Source: Phymatolithon calcareum (taxonomy: Eukaryota > Rhodophyta > Florideophyceae > Hapalidiales). Taken from it: a stretch of DNA of 64,000 nucleotides. This document shows, in pieces, positions 10,841 to 21,766 of the stretch (position 1 is its first letter; each line of letters opens with the position of its first letter). The position numbers and the translations under genes are program-made. The DNA is taken from assembly GCA_977006965.1 (NCBI GenBank), contig OZ345383.1:1550001-1614000 (forward strand), read 5' to 3'. The notes below the pieces were generated by a model that saw only the letters and a list, made by a program, of their open reading frames with translations, ran no database searches and had not been told where the DNA came from.

Positions 10841-10918
10841 GTTATACCCAACCTCTCAATAGCCCATACGAATTAGCTTTTGGAAAAGCGAGGAAAGATG
10901 TGGATCGGTAAGGATGTT
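10841..10918 (+). pseudogene. Retroelement integrase motif relic
   Basis: A short frame reads LNSPYELAFGKARKDVD, resembling the SPYEL-FGR block that follows the catalytic core in Ty3/Gypsy-type integrases. It is followed by stop codons and no partner domains are readable, so this is at most a small relic. Confidence 0.3.
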
Positions 10919-11767
10919 GAAGCATTCACTCACTTGCGCCAATTCTAAGCCGGGGGAAAAGTCACGATAATTGTCATTGATGGGAGCGACAGATCGTGGG
11001 ACGTGTACCGCAAAATTGAGGACTGCAGATATCTTTTTTCACCGCCCAAGACATGTCAACGACGCAACAGACTTTTGTAAAATGCGTATGTCACAGTATA
11101 CGACGCCGTCAGCAAAGAAATCCTGTGGCGACAACAATGCTATGTTGCCGTCACCTCATCAAATACTGCCGAAGCTCGTCACTGTGTACAGTGACGAGCG
11201 TAAGGAAGTGACTTGAACAAATGGCACTAATTTCTGCAGGCTTTTGCACTAACAAAGTCTTTTTGGGTCAATCAGCACGAAATCCACCGGTTGACACAAA
11301 TGATCTAGTTTCTACTTTACGGACGTCTTCAATGGAGCGGAACAGTTATTTGGGGCCACATTCAGAAAGAACGCACTTTCTTCTGCATTCTGAGATGGCA
11401 ACTTTTGTTATAAAAGGATTTTTCCGCTATAGGGAGCAACATTCCATCTTCGACCGGAACATATTAGTGTCATGATGCGACAAGTGATGCTAGACTGCGA
11501 GTCAGTGCCTGCGCTCATACCAAAGCAACCACAATAGCAAGTCTGAAGGGGTTCTCCAGACTTTTTAGTACCCTGGAAAGTCCAAAAAATATGAATAGGA
11601 CGTTTCTGAAAGCCCTCGCTGGATAAATTTGTTGTAACAGAGTAACGTTCCCATGCCGTTCACATTTTGTCAGTGCGATAACTATCCGTGCCCTGTATGT
11701 TCACTTGCCGTTAATCAAGTGAACCCGTGGAACAATGACCGATACTAGTCCAATCATTTCACCGAGA
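10919..11767. other. Non-coding stretch
   Basis: Short plus-strand frames (10971-11216 and 11221-11475) lack recognisable domains and may be decayed retroelement sequence. No repeats were seen. Confidence 0.4.
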
Positions 11768-12021
11768 GGGCACCACAGTGGTGCCCATTGCTATTGCAAT
11801 TAATTGCAATTCATAGCAATTCGACCCAAATTGGGTTCTGATGAAGAATTGCAATTCGAATTGCTGGTCGGTAAGTTGTACGAAAGTGTATAGTTCAGCA
11901 AGAGCAGAGTTGAAGGAAATAACGATCACTTCAAATGTATGATGCGTAGTACGTGATAATTGGTTGTCGGTAGCATCTAATTTTATTATATAACTCGGGC
12001 CAGTATAAGCGTTCACCGGGG

Positions 12022-12085
12022 GAGCACTGCACCATTTTGGCCCAAATCAACTAAATAACTATCGGGCCAAAATGTTGCCGTGCTC
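12022..12085. repeat. 22-bp inverted repeat, 20-bp loop
   Basis: Arms 12022-12043 and 12064-12085 match with two mismatches when one is reverse-complemented (GAGCAC...TTTTGGCCC). It directly abuts the 42-bp perfect palindrome that starts at 12086. Confidence 0.85.
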
Positions 12086-12127
12086 CGTAGAATTTTACGT
12101 ACCTAATTAGGTACGTAAAATTCTACG
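12086..12127. repeat. 42-bp perfect palindrome
   Basis: The sequence equals its own reverse complement over all 42 bases, centred on CTAATTAG, with arms beginning CGTAGAATTTTACGTAC. It would extrude as a loop-less cruciform or fold into a perfect hairpin. The small palindrome ACTGTATACAGT follows at 12129-12140. Confidence 0.92.
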
Positions 12128-12152
12128 TACTGTATACAGTGACAACGTTCCT

Positions 12153-12236
12153 GAATTCAACCATCCATGAGCTCGTTCTATTGTAATGGTCTGCGTAGAC
12201 CACTACAACAGAACGATCACATGGATGGTTGAATTC
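12153..12236. repeat. 84-bp near-perfect palindrome
   Basis: Two 42-bp arms meet without a spacer and differ at about five positions. The outer 17 bases of each arm (GAATTCAACCATCCATG) are identical. The centre is GTCTGC/GTAGAC. There is no coding content. Confidence 0.9.
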
Positions 12237-12315
12237 ATTCATCCGTTCAAGTATAACGGTATGGGTGTCTAGAGTGCCGTTTCTGAAAAGACAGATAGAA
12301 GAGTCAATATAAAAA

Positions 12316-13335
12316 GTGAAGTCGTACATTTATCCAAAGCACACTACCAGACCCAGTCGGCAACACCTAAACAAATTTCGCTCTTCCAATCATGGTACTA
12401 CCTATTCCGAAACCGAAGCCGAAACAAGTTGTACAGCAGCTAATGCAACTCCTTCGCGAACAGCCTCGAGATATCCATTCACGTCAATCAACCGCTCTTA
12501 TTGGGATGATCAAACTGTGAAGGAAGCTATGCGTTGTCAACCAGCGTGTTGAACAGGCTATCGCTGAAGACGAAAGTTTCGTACACCTAGGAGAAGAGGC
12601 ATGAATAAACAATTAACTTGACTATTGCGGGAAGTATTCAAATTGCAATTCGAATTGCTGACTAACCGTAGTGAGCAATTGAATTGTTTAATTGCCAGAC
12701 AAACAGCAATGTCTAGCAATGGAATTGGCACTACCCCTGGCACCACTGCGGACACACTCGCTGTAGTTAGACTACTTAAGCAAAGAAGTTCTCTCCAGCA
12801 GAGGAACTTCCCCACCAACTAAAGACCAGCCCTTTCAACAAAACTCCTTCAACAGGTTAGATGAGTGGTTGTTACAGCGCTTCCTTTCTAGAAAAGTTGA
12901 TTTTTGGTCCAACAACCGTCGCGCAACACAAATTTAAAGACAATCAAGATTATTTATATCAAGCCAGGAAATACTACAGATGAAGATTAAGATGCGCTTC
13001 AAGTCGGACTAATTCCCCGTCGGCACGAAGATGCATCGATGCTCGACGTTCAGATTCAGCTTGCCGAGCAACTCCAAACCGAGCTCCTGAGGATATCGAG
13101 CGTTTTTCTGCCCGTTTTCATATCCAAGGCAATCTCGAAGGAGCGCCGACTAAAGGAAAGAGTTAAATGCTGGAAGGAGGAAGAGAGAGGGCGGATAATA
13201 AAAATCCCACTAGACAAAACGACAAAGCTACCTGGAGTACCACAAGTAAGAGACAGAAGCAGGCGTCTGAGGTGCCTAAGGGTGGTTTTCAACGGAGCCC
13301 CGCTGTGGAGAAAATCGAACCGGTGCTTTGCTTGA
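12316..13335 (+). pseudogene. Degenerate coding stretch, unidentified
   Basis: Plus-strand peptides in successive frames, broken by stops, look coding-like. They are a short one at 12392-12519, a 65-codon frame with LQFELLTNRSEQLNCLIARQ at 12625-12822, and a 98-codon frame at 13039-13335. The hydrophilic, Gln- and Lys-rich composition recalls retroelement gag proteins. I recognise no zinc knuckle or catalytic motif, so the origin is unassigned. Confidence 0.3.
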
Positions 13336-13339
13336 GCTC

Positions 13340-14169
13340 GTAGCGCCCCAACGAGTACTACGATCCACGCAAATGAACCAAAAGACAGAATATTAATGCA
13401 AAAGACTCACTCGGACCCTCATAGGAAGAGAAATTCGAAATAAGGAGATCCTAGGAGAGTAGAGTGTGACCGCCACGGTCACAGTGAGAAACTGCCCTGT
13501 TACTCAAATTGAGGCTTTAGGATCTTTTAAATAAAACATCATATATCCCTATCCCATTCATTCATTATGCATTTTTCCCCTAGTGGGGCTAGCAGCGATT
13601 CGAGGGCCCAAGTTTTTTCATTTGGTGGAGACACTAATTGCTTCCCGAGTGCTTTCTGTGCCTCCTGCACGCCCCTTTCGGGGCAGGTCCCTTCGCAGCA
13701 ACCGAAGGGAATCTTGTTCCGCGTTCGGGTGCGTGCATTACAGGACAGGATAATCTTCACTATCGCAGGCAATCCTGATGTCTTGTCTAGCCGCTTAGAA
13801 AATCAGAAAACCTTTGATCGCCCGTCTCCTGGCTTCCTGGCTTATCATACTCTTCGCTTTTCCTGGGACCAGGCAGAAGGAAGTTAGGATCTCATCACCC
13901 CTGATCATACACTTGATGCTCTGGCGCATGAGGTCAACTCGATCGGCCGAGGGCTTATTTTGTCAACTGAGGAAGACTTATTATCCAGTTTCCGTCGGCG
14001 CATACCACTGAAGGCGATAGAATCTCCAAAACCGGTCGATCTGGATGTGGCGCACAATATATCATGCGCCTTTGGTCATGCTCCCCCAGTCTCATCTGAG
14101 AGAATTGCAGAAATGACGTCTGCAAACTTGCTGTAAATTCGGCGAGAAGAAACTTTTGAGTCGGTTCTA
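13340..14169. other. Non-coding or unrecognised
   Basis: A 106-codon plus-strand frame (13567-13887) has no known motif. A small GTGACCG/CGGTCAC inverted repeat lies near 13468. Nothing else can be supported. Confidence 0.35.
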
Positions 14170-14192
14170 TTCTTTCTTTCTTTCTTTTATTG
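14170..14192 (-). mobile_element. Retroelement 3' tail, CAATAAA plus (GAAA)n
   Basis: Read on the minus strand this is CAATAAAAG followed by repeats of GAAA. The same layout recurs at 15732-15752 and 56915-56932. An AATAAA signal followed immediately by a simple repeat is typical of a non-LTR element 3' terminus. The minus-strand DNA upstream (14200-15040) should then be the element body. It has Ala/Arg-rich frames, but no reverse-transcriptase motif was recognised. Confidence 0.5.
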
Positions 14193-15731
14193 CGGGATTT
14201 ATCAGAGCTGGTAAACAACTCCACATCCTTACGGCTCCAGTAGACTTAACAGATACGAGTGGTACTTGATGTCACAACAGCTGCCCAAGCTGCACAATGT
14301 GCAGACCTTGGGGAAGCTTAACATCTATATCGCTACATAGCCAATCTTCAGTCGCCGTCCTTCAAAGGGATGCCCCGGGTTGGAAACCATTTAGGACGCT
14401 CACGGTAGCTAGTCATCTCGCTGCCTTCTTTCATCTTCTTCTGTCTTCTCTCCCAGCTTCCTTGAGCGTTGCGGCACACCACTCAGGGCGGAATCCATGT
14501 ACTACCATACTACCAGAAGGTGATAGTCTTCTCCCATGGGGAGGCCGGATCACAGCTCTTGCAAGTTCAAAAAAACCCTGCACTGTAGCGGGGAAAAATT
14601 CCTGACTGAGCTCTTGGTTCCTATCTGTGACGCACAGGTGAACGGGCCGGACCGGTATGATAGCCGGCCTGTATCAAATCCGCTTAAATTCGCAAGATTT
14701 CCTCGAAATCTTGCAACGGCGGGCTTGGGTCTGGCATTTCAAGTGTGGCAAGTTCTCGATTCGCCAAGTCCCTGGAGTGCGCGTTCACGATCGCGTCCGC
14801 CATTTCCGGCGGGATTACCGTCGGAAGGAGCGCTTTGTGCAGCTTTATCGCTGCGGCCACTTGCGCCGGCGCGGGCGCCCGCGCCCGCGCCGGAAACTTG
14901 TCTTTTTTCGTTTGTGGTCCGTTCGGTCCGGTCAAACCCTTCTCTGACTTCGGTTCTATTCTGACTTGTTTTTTTCAAGTGTCCAGACGGCTGAGATGCT
15001 TCCCCAAATGTGTCAGACACTCGCCGGAGCTTTTTTAATTGCAAACTAGTAATCTCAATGGATTTTCACTCCGAAATCTAGCTATCTGAGATAGGATAAT
15101 GTGTCTCCATGGTGCGTACGTGCTGGTATAGTGGTCCGTTAATAATGTCTCTATCGTGGTTGGGCCGAGATCTCAATTACAAAATGTCGACGACATCCAC
15201 AACGTAGGAAGTGGATCCCTCGTTCGCGTCAGCCGGATAGTGGACGATTCCTTGTTGGTCTATCAACACCCCAACCCGAAGTCTGCGAAATATCAGTTCT
15301 GCATGTGCTCAATTTAGCAGCCAGAATCTATGCCGGCAAGAGAGCATGAACTTGGAGATGAATTTGGTTACTCGAGATTGACCGTTTTGAGTCAATAATT
15401 TTATTGTGGCCGTTTTTGCCGTTGATTTCTGCTTGCGGTACTCCGCAGCTACTGCGGAATCACTAAAGAAATAGCTCAGCCAAAGTTTTACGAAGAGCTG
15501 GCAAAGCAGCTACAACTCATACGAATCGCACCGTCGCATCGTCGCTCTATCACCCTGGACCCTTCATTTGTATCAAGAGTGGAGTTGGAACTCATCAAAC
15601 GCATAAGAAGAAGAAACGGAAGACTCTGGATGGTGTATTTACCCCTTCTGCATTGTAAAACAAATGCAAACTTTGAAATTTATAGAGAAGAGGAAGTTTG
15701 CTTACTCGTCTTGCAGCGCACTTGACGGAGC
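14193..15731. other. Unrecognised stretch, partly GC-rich
   Basis: 14650-15040 is GC-rich with overlapping long frames on both strands, a typical shadow effect of such composition. One minus-strand frame (14684-14935) reads AIKLHKALLPTVIPPEMADA and could be part of a retroelement protein, but no family was recognised. 15040-15731 shows nothing. Confidence 0.35.
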
Positions 15732-15752
15732 TCTTTCTTTCTTTCTTTTATT
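15732..15752 (-). mobile_element. Retroelement 3' tail, second copy
   Basis: This has the same CAATAAAAGAAAG tail layout as at 14170, on the same strand. The adjoining body (TTAGCACCTGG on the plus strand and onward) is short before the LINE insertion at 15.9 kb. Confidence 0.5.
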
Positions 15753-15903
15753 GCAGAAAACGCTAACTTAAGTTAGCACCTGGGGATGGTTCCAAACAGC
15801 CCCTCATTGTTCACGAATTTGAGTAATTCGAGCAGTTTCTCATTTCAAATTTCCTCTACCGTTTTGGTGCCAACTCTACCAACAGTCTGGCGTCTTGATA
15901 CAG

Positions 15904-17163
15904 GGGGAAATTGTAAGTTTTTTTATTTTAGAAGCCCTCAACGCCAGAAGTTCCGACACCAGAGCAGCTTGCCGTGTGCTATGCTTCCTTTTCGATAAAG
16001 TTTTCTCATACACTCATCTCCTCGGTCATTATAATCTCTAACTCCAATAATTTGTTCATTGCCTGCATCGTTTCCTCCTCAGCTGTTGCGGTTAGTCTTG
16101 GTCTTGTGAGATTCTTTTGCAGTGTGTCCAGGCTCTTCTACGCCAGCTCCCCAAAGTTCTCTACGTAGGACGTGGGTGCGCGCGGGGGAAAGCGTCCGAA
16201 GAACCATTTCACGCCCAGCTGTCGATGTTTTCGCGATTTCAGTAGCATAACCGGGTTTGCGGGCTCTGTCACGTCCACGGGGATTCTTCGTTTTAGGCCT
16301 TCCTCTTCTTTTTCCCATGCTTGAGAGAGGCGATTTCTCTCCTCCTTAGGGGTGACCATTCCGCGTGCAGCTCTATCAGCCTGTTTAGCTAAGAGGTCGT
16401 GCTGTGCCAGGTACATAATATCTCTCTCTGCGTACCGCAGGTCTTCGGCTTTTCCTTCATAATCAGGCTTTTCCTCGATTTCTTGTTTCGCTTTCATTAG
16501 GCGCAGGGCGAAGTGTTCCCCTAATTGCGCCCTTCTTATTTCCGGTGGCACGATTTTGCATAGTGCTCTGATTCGGTTCTGCAGGCGGAATGCGAAGCGT
16601 CCTACAATGAGGGAGTAGGACAGCCCTTCTGCCTGGTCGATTTGCCTTGGATGGATCTCGTCCATGGGTTAAGGTGTAGGGCGTACTCCCACCTGCACTG
16701 CACGAGTGTCTTGTAGATTGCAATGTTCTTCGTTGTGGTTAGGCCCCTGGCGTTCATTCCTATATCCCGGAGGCCCAGAATGACGCCCTTCGCTTTCCTG
16801 ACTCTGTTTAACGTTGCGTGCTCAGTTTCTTCCTTGATGTCGATGGTAGTGCCAAGGTATTCCAGACGTCTTGTTTCGTGGAGTTCCGCATCAGCTAGTC
16901 GGAACTTTCGCTTGAATAGTCCTGGGTAGATGAGGACTTCGCTTTTTCCCTTTTTCGTATTCCATGTCATTCCATTTTCCCTAGCCCATCGCGTCGTTGT
17001 GTCAAGAAGTCACTGCATTCCGTCGGAGTTGGTCGCTTGCAGTTGGACGACGTCTGCAAACAGGATTGCTGGGTGCCTCGACATTTGCCGCGGTGCCTTT
17101 TCCATCTCCTTCGCGAACGTATCCATGAACATGCTATACAGACATGGGCTTAGTGGGGAGCCT
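15904..17163 (-). mobile_element. 5'-truncated LINE copy A with 16-bp TSD
   Basis: Perfect 16-bp repeats TGGCGTCTTGATACAG at 15888-15903 and 17164-17179 delimit the insertion. Read on the minus strand it starts inside the reverse-transcriptase palm (QGSPLSP block), passes a mutated YADD box (FADV) at about 17.04-17.05 kb, then the WNTKKGKSEVLIYPG region and the C-terminal region ending KWFFGRFPPRAPTSYVENFGE. Frames are broken at about 16.97 and 16.65 kb. The 3' UTR ends in AATAAAAAAACTTACAATTT followed by CCCC directly at the TSD. Related copies are at 33.7-38.7, 59.3-61.1 and 62.2-63.1 kb. Truncation at the 5' end with an intact 3' end is the signature of target-primed reverse transcription. 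Confidence 0.92.
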
Positions 17164-17439
17164 TGGCGTCTTGATACAGTCCGGCCACTACAACGTAGGA
17201 GTAGATGCTCTAAAATACGCACGTTGTACTTCTACTAGCTTGATATTGATGACAATGGTGATGAGTAATGTACACTTGCTTACTTCAGAAAAAGTAGTGT
17301 ACTCAATATACACTAGCCTAAAAAGAAATTGTCATGGGTCGTCAAGAGAAGGTTTTGTCGCCGCGTTCTGTTTCCAAAAAACCATTTTTGCGATTGTGAT
17401 CCTTTGCCTACACTCATACTGCCATAACAAAGGGCTGAG

Positions 17440-18116
17440 TGTAGCGCCCGCTGTTATGTCGCTGTCCCAAGGCGGTCTCTTTTTCCTCTCGCGACTGTAC
17501 GCCGCACAACTTGGATCGCGATAGTCATGCTGCTCGTGGTAGGTGATCTGTTGGGCCATACTTGCACGTGTCTCTCGTGTGTCTATGCGCTGCATCACTG
17601 TCTTTTGCGTAGGTTGTAGTATAGAAGCTAGTTTGTTCCTTCCTCTGAGTAAAGGAAGGTGGGGGAGTTCTGGATTTCGGCTCGATTGCTTGGATCAAGC
17701 ACGCGCAATGTTCGCCAGACAGTCTCTTCGACCACGCGGAGTTGGACGTCGGCTCGAGTGCTTGGATCCCACACGCGTCGCGCCTGTGAATCCCTTCGAC
17801 CACGCGGAGTCGGTGACTTCCCAACCCTTCTTGACCGCAACCGTTTCGCCGCACAAGCCAGTTCGATGACATTCGCGCTCAAGGCCCCTGTCCACTTTTC
17901 GCGCGCCTGTCTCAAGGTCGACGACCAAGCCAAGGTCGCCGCCGGAGGACGACGCCGACGTCTACACGCTTAATCTGTCTGTTTGTCCTGGAGGCTTTGT
18001 TGGCTTGTCTTTCTTTCCTCCTCTTTTGTCTTGTCTCTCCCGCTCTTTTCTTCTCTCTCCTCTCTTGGGCTTTTCTCTCCCATGTGGCGTCGGGTTCTTT
18101 GGAGTCTGGCGCTACA
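17440..18116. mobile_element. Probable solo LTR, 677 bp
   Basis: The segment starts TGTAGCGCC and ends GGCGCTACA, a perfect 9-bp inverted terminal pair of the TG...CA type. Flanking 5-mers are CTGAG and CTGGG (4 of 5 identical), consistent with an aged 5-bp target duplication. Inside, a unit of about 70 bp (GGCTCGA...CTTCGACCACGCGGAGT) is tandemly duplicated around 17.68-17.81 kb. No internal retrotransposon coding sequence adjoins either end. No second copy was seen in the window. Confidence 0.55.
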
Positions 18117-18208
18117 CTGGGCCCTCCGCTTCGGGAAGAAGATTTTTGAACTGGTGTAGGGTGTCTTAAGAGATGGCTCGTTACTAAAACTACGGGGGAA
18201 ACTGCTTA

Positions 18209-18348
18209 CGACAGATTCTCACTAGTGGGCTGGATAGTCAGTAGACAGCCCTAGTCTGCCCTCTCCAGCCACATGTATGATCGATAACCCACTATAAGTA
18301 CTACCGCTCTCATCTAAGTAAAGCCCTAGTCATCCTTCAGTGCTAGCA
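18209..18348 (+). repeat. 5' LTR of Copia H
   Basis: Matches 22803-22942 over 140 bases without gaps. It begins CG rather than TG, a point change, and ends CA. The terminal TSD confirms this boundary. Confidence 0.9.
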
Positions 18349-18359
18349 GGTTATGGGCC
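18349..18359 (+). promoter_or_regulatory. Primer-binding site, half-tRNA iMet type
   Basis: GGTTATGGGCC directly follows the 5' LTR. It is complementary to the anticodon stem-loop of initiator tRNA-Met (GGCCCATAACC), as in Drosophila copia, where a cleaved tRNA half primes minus-strand synthesis. Copia element N has almost the same site at 41428. Confidence 0.75.
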
Positions 18360-18388
18360 TATACGCCTAATCACTGACCATCACGGAA

Positions 18389-19130
18389 TTGTTTGCCTCA
18401 CACACCTTCGGGCGACCCAAGCGACACCCTAGCAAGCCCGCACCTAACCACACGGAGAGCACCAGCTCTGGAAGTGACGCCCATTCGCCACCGCCCCATT
18501 CTCGACCACCATCTTCACCGCAGACGCCCCCTTCCTCTCAACCAACAACACCGGCGTCCCCATCATCTTCCACCATGACCGACCACCACATCCCAACTCG
18601 CCCCTGGCCCACGGATGGCTTCGCCACGCTCCGCGCTGACGCCTCTAACCATCGTGATTGGAGGCTGTGCGTTGAGGCTATGGTACAAGGTCAACAGGCC
18701 AATGATTTGCTCAAGCGTGCGCCTGTCGACGGGAAAAAATTCGAAGCCGCGCAGGATGCCCTGCTAAAGTCGTTCGTCATGCTGACTGTCAGCACATCGA
18801 TGCGCCAGTCTATCGCCCCCATGAGCGCCTTCGACGCTTACAAGCACCTTATCGAAACAGCTCCTCAGGAGTCCATATACCTGGTCTCTATCGACACGAC
18901 GGTGAAGCCACTCAACGCGCACTCGTCGACAGCGGCGTACATCGCCGCCCATAGAGACCGCCATGACAAGCGTCAAGTCCGTCTCATTCATCGCCGATAT
19001 TGTCGCCGAACTGCCCAACAACGCCCATTCTCACACGATCCGTGAGCTCTACGCGTACCTCCCGGATTCTCACCGCACATACGAGGTTGTTAACCGCCTC
19101 ACTGCTTCTGTGATACGCCCTCCCCGCGCA
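18389..19130 (+). pseudogene. Copia H gag
   Basis: The frame from 18389 encodes a Pro/Ser-rich leader, then a typical Copia gag segment (LRADASNHRDWRLCVEAMVQ and following). A frameshift near 18960 moves the continuation (SVSFIADIVAELPNN) to another frame, which reaches a stop near 19133. No zinc knuckle was seen. Confidence 0.7.
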
Positions 19131-19233
19131 AGTTAAATAGCAGGAAGGGCAACCAAAGCGCGCGAGGAAACAGGAGAAAGGTTTCTAACCACTTCGGCCG
19201 CCATCCTAATGATCCTACAGTAACGGACTACAG

Positions 19234-20508
19234 GTGTATCACGCACCGGATGGAAACCACGTTGAAGCTGATGACATTTACAAGGCCATCAAGGTGCGCG
19301 CCGCTTCGCGCGCCCGACAGCGCCCCCGTGAACCTTCCACCGTCGTAGCCGCCGCTTCCAACAAGACGCAAGACCAGTCCTTCATAAAGGCGGTGGCTAA
19401 CTCTATAGCTACTATCCTCTTTACAGAGAGCAACGTAAACTCCGACCGGAACTATCCCATGTCGCCTCTGCTAGACACCGCCGCTAGCCACCACAGCACG
19501 AAGTCCAGTTCCGCTCTCTCGAATGCGTGCTCCGTGAAAATCCCCATTCGCCTAGCCAACGGAGCCACAATACTTGCAAAGCGCACCGGCAAGGATTTAG
19601 ATGCTCCGTGAAGGAGCATGCTGCATGCTCCTTCACGGAGCATCTAAATCCTTTCGATTATTGAACGCTCTGCTCGTACCCTCGCTTGCACGCGACCTCG
19701 TATCGGCAGCGCGCATCGCTGATGACAAAGACATACTAATCCAAGGACATCGATTCTTCGTCATGCCAAAAACTACCAAGGAGCCTCCCCACGTTGTTGC
19801 TTCGGGTACTAGAAAAGGAAATGTATACGCATTCGACGTCCAATTCCCAAGTGAATCTGCAGCACAAGCGCAAAAGCCGTCTATACAGTCGAGATTTCAC
19901 ATACCGCGAGCCCTCAGAAAACTCCACGAATCTTTTGCCCACCCCACCCTGCCGCCATGCGATGTCTGCTTGCTGCCTTCCCGTCGCTGCGCAGTGAAAC
20001 CTCCGGAGAAAAAGGAGGATACACCTGTGCCCCTTGCAATGAAGCGAAGTTGACGAGAACCCTGCATCTTTCCTCCACGGACGGAAACGTGTCGCCACTG
20101 GCAAAAATCAGCACCGTAACGGCCGGACTACTGCAACAGTCCATCAAGGGAAACAAGTACTTTACCGTCGCAGTAGACAAGGCCTCGGGTTTTGTAAAAG
20201 CTTTACCCACACGCCCGAAAGCGGTCGCCGGTTGTGCACTAGTCATCGTTCTAAGCAAGCTACAACGCGCCACTGGACGTCCGGTCCTACGAATTCAGTC
20301 GGACGGAGCACCAGAGCTCTCAGCCGGTGCACCCCTCCGTTTCGCCCAACGCTCTGGTTCTGTAATAAGAAAAGCAGTCCCGAACAGCCTAAAAATGTCG
20401 GGCCAGGCTGAGCGCGCAATAGGAGTCCTTAAAAACTGCATACGCACACAACTTCTCAGTGCCAAGCTGCCGAAGGACCTCTGGGAGTTCGCCCTCTCGG
20501 AGTGCTAA
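19234..20508 (+). pseudogene. Copia H protease and integrase
   Basis: The protease motif LLDTAASHH is in the first frame (19234-19611), followed by a GAG-pre-integrase block (NALLVPSLARDLVS) and the integrase core (19957-20508). The second catalytic Asp (QSDGAPEL) and the Glu (GQAERAI) are present, but the first Asp position reads ISTVTAG, so the DDE triad is broken. A 63-bp hairpin interrupts the frame between protease and integrase. Confidence 0.75.
19591..19653. repeat. 63-bp perfect hairpin inside Copia H
   Basis: Two 31-bp arms, perfectly inverted, surround a single T at 19622. The left arm is the natural coding sequence (GKDLDAP region). The right arm is a fold-back copy that duplicates the antisense of the same bases and shifts the frame. 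Confidence 0.9.
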
Positions 20509-20742
20509 GCCAAATGGAACGCGATCCCGACGGCTGGAGCAAAGCTCTGCCCGACAGAGCTGCTCTTCGGGATGAAGCGCAACTTGGGCCGGGCAATTCC
20601 GTTTGGCGCTTTTGGCTTCATTCCAAACAAGGCACGCGGAAAAAACAGCGTCACTCCACGCGGCCTCCTCCGAAGGTACCTTTCGGCGCCCTCCTCTGCT
20701 ACGTTCGATGTATATGATCCACGCACAAAGAGACTTTGAAGT

Positions 20743-21585
20743 TTGCCGGTCCGCCGAGTCGCGCCCATCAATCCGAGTCGCGATATGCAGTCTTCCGGAC
20801 TTCCAAGCATAACAAACGATTTATCAAAGTTCGGCCAACGTCTCAAAGGGGCAGGAAGAACGTCAAATACCGAGACAAACGATACTCGCACGTTCGACGC
20901 AACACAGACCGATTTTGCATCCACCCATGGCACTTCAAATTCAACGCAAAAACGAAGAGAAGGCTCGATACCCACCACAACACATACAAAAGCACCGACT
21001 CCTACCGTGCGCACGCACTCAATGCGCTTGCGCAAAAGCACTCGAAAGCCTCTGCGATTCCGTCTACCTGTCGACGAAGAGCGTTATATAGCTAGTACAA
21101 ATGCCGTTCCCGAAGGCCAAGCACTGCATCTAGGAGCAGAAGTCACTACAGCGATGGCCACTCGCACAGTACCCTCTGACCCGCGCTCTATTGCTGATGC
21201 TACAAGGGGTCCTCATGCACAAGAGTGGGCCGCATCCCACGATGCTTTTATCGACCGCAGCATCGCTCTCGGCGCGTGGTCGTTCGTCGACCAGCAGCAC
21301 GGAGATCGTCCAGTGCATCCGAAATGGACCTACAAGTACAAGGCTACAGTACTGGGCGCGATCGTAAAGCTATCCTCCCGCTGTACCGCGCGAGACGATC
21401 TGATGAAGCCCGGAATTCACTACGACCAAGATAGGACGGCGGCGCAGACGCCCTCACACAACGCTCGGTGCCTCCTATACGTGCACGCCGCACTCAATAA
21501 TGAGCACATCCGGTCTGTAGATGTCCCCGGCGCATACCCGCCCGCGCCAACCGACAAAAGACTCCGCGTAGTGACGACGCTCTGA
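20743..21585 (+). pseudogene. Copia H reverse transcriptase, N-terminal part
   Basis: Contains the conserved Copia entry region: HAQEWAASHDAF, ALGAWSFVD, PVHPKWTYKYK, an AR block, and HIRSVDVPGAY corresponding to the first catalytic Asp motif. The frame closes at 21585 and the palm continues, broken, to 21.77 kb. Confidence 0.8.
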
Positions 21586-21766
21586 CGGCTCATACACACA
21601 GCCTGGAAAGCTTGTCCTCCTCGAACGAGCGCAGATGGGTTCTCCAGACGGGGGATTTCTCTAGGAAAGGCATAGGAATGCACAACTGGTTAAATGGGGC
21701 TAGAAAGCGCTTACTGCTGAGCCTTCTGTCTTTATCTACAAGGATGGACAAGGTTGCGTCGCGCGC

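Larger units (their letters stand above)
11768..12236. repeat. Cluster of consecutive palindromes
   Basis: Within 470 bases there are at least seven separate inverted repeats. They include a 19-bp palindrome at 11768-11786 (GGGCACCAC-A-GTGGTGCCC), an AT-rich imperfect one at 11787-11820, GCAATTCGAATTGC at 11851-11864, and the longer ones listed separately. The last four lie almost end to end from 12022 to 12236. The region codes for nothing recognisable, and no transposon boundary or TSD was found around the whole. Confidence 0.8.

Noticed and set aside
11768-12236. Palindromes read as CRISPR repeats or bacterial terminators
   Set aside because: There is no regularly spaced identical repeat, and the gene content is eukaryotic.
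14684-15044. Overlapping Ala/Arg/Gly-rich frames on both strands
   Set aside because: GC-rich low-complexity sequence keeps frames open by chance; no family was recognised.
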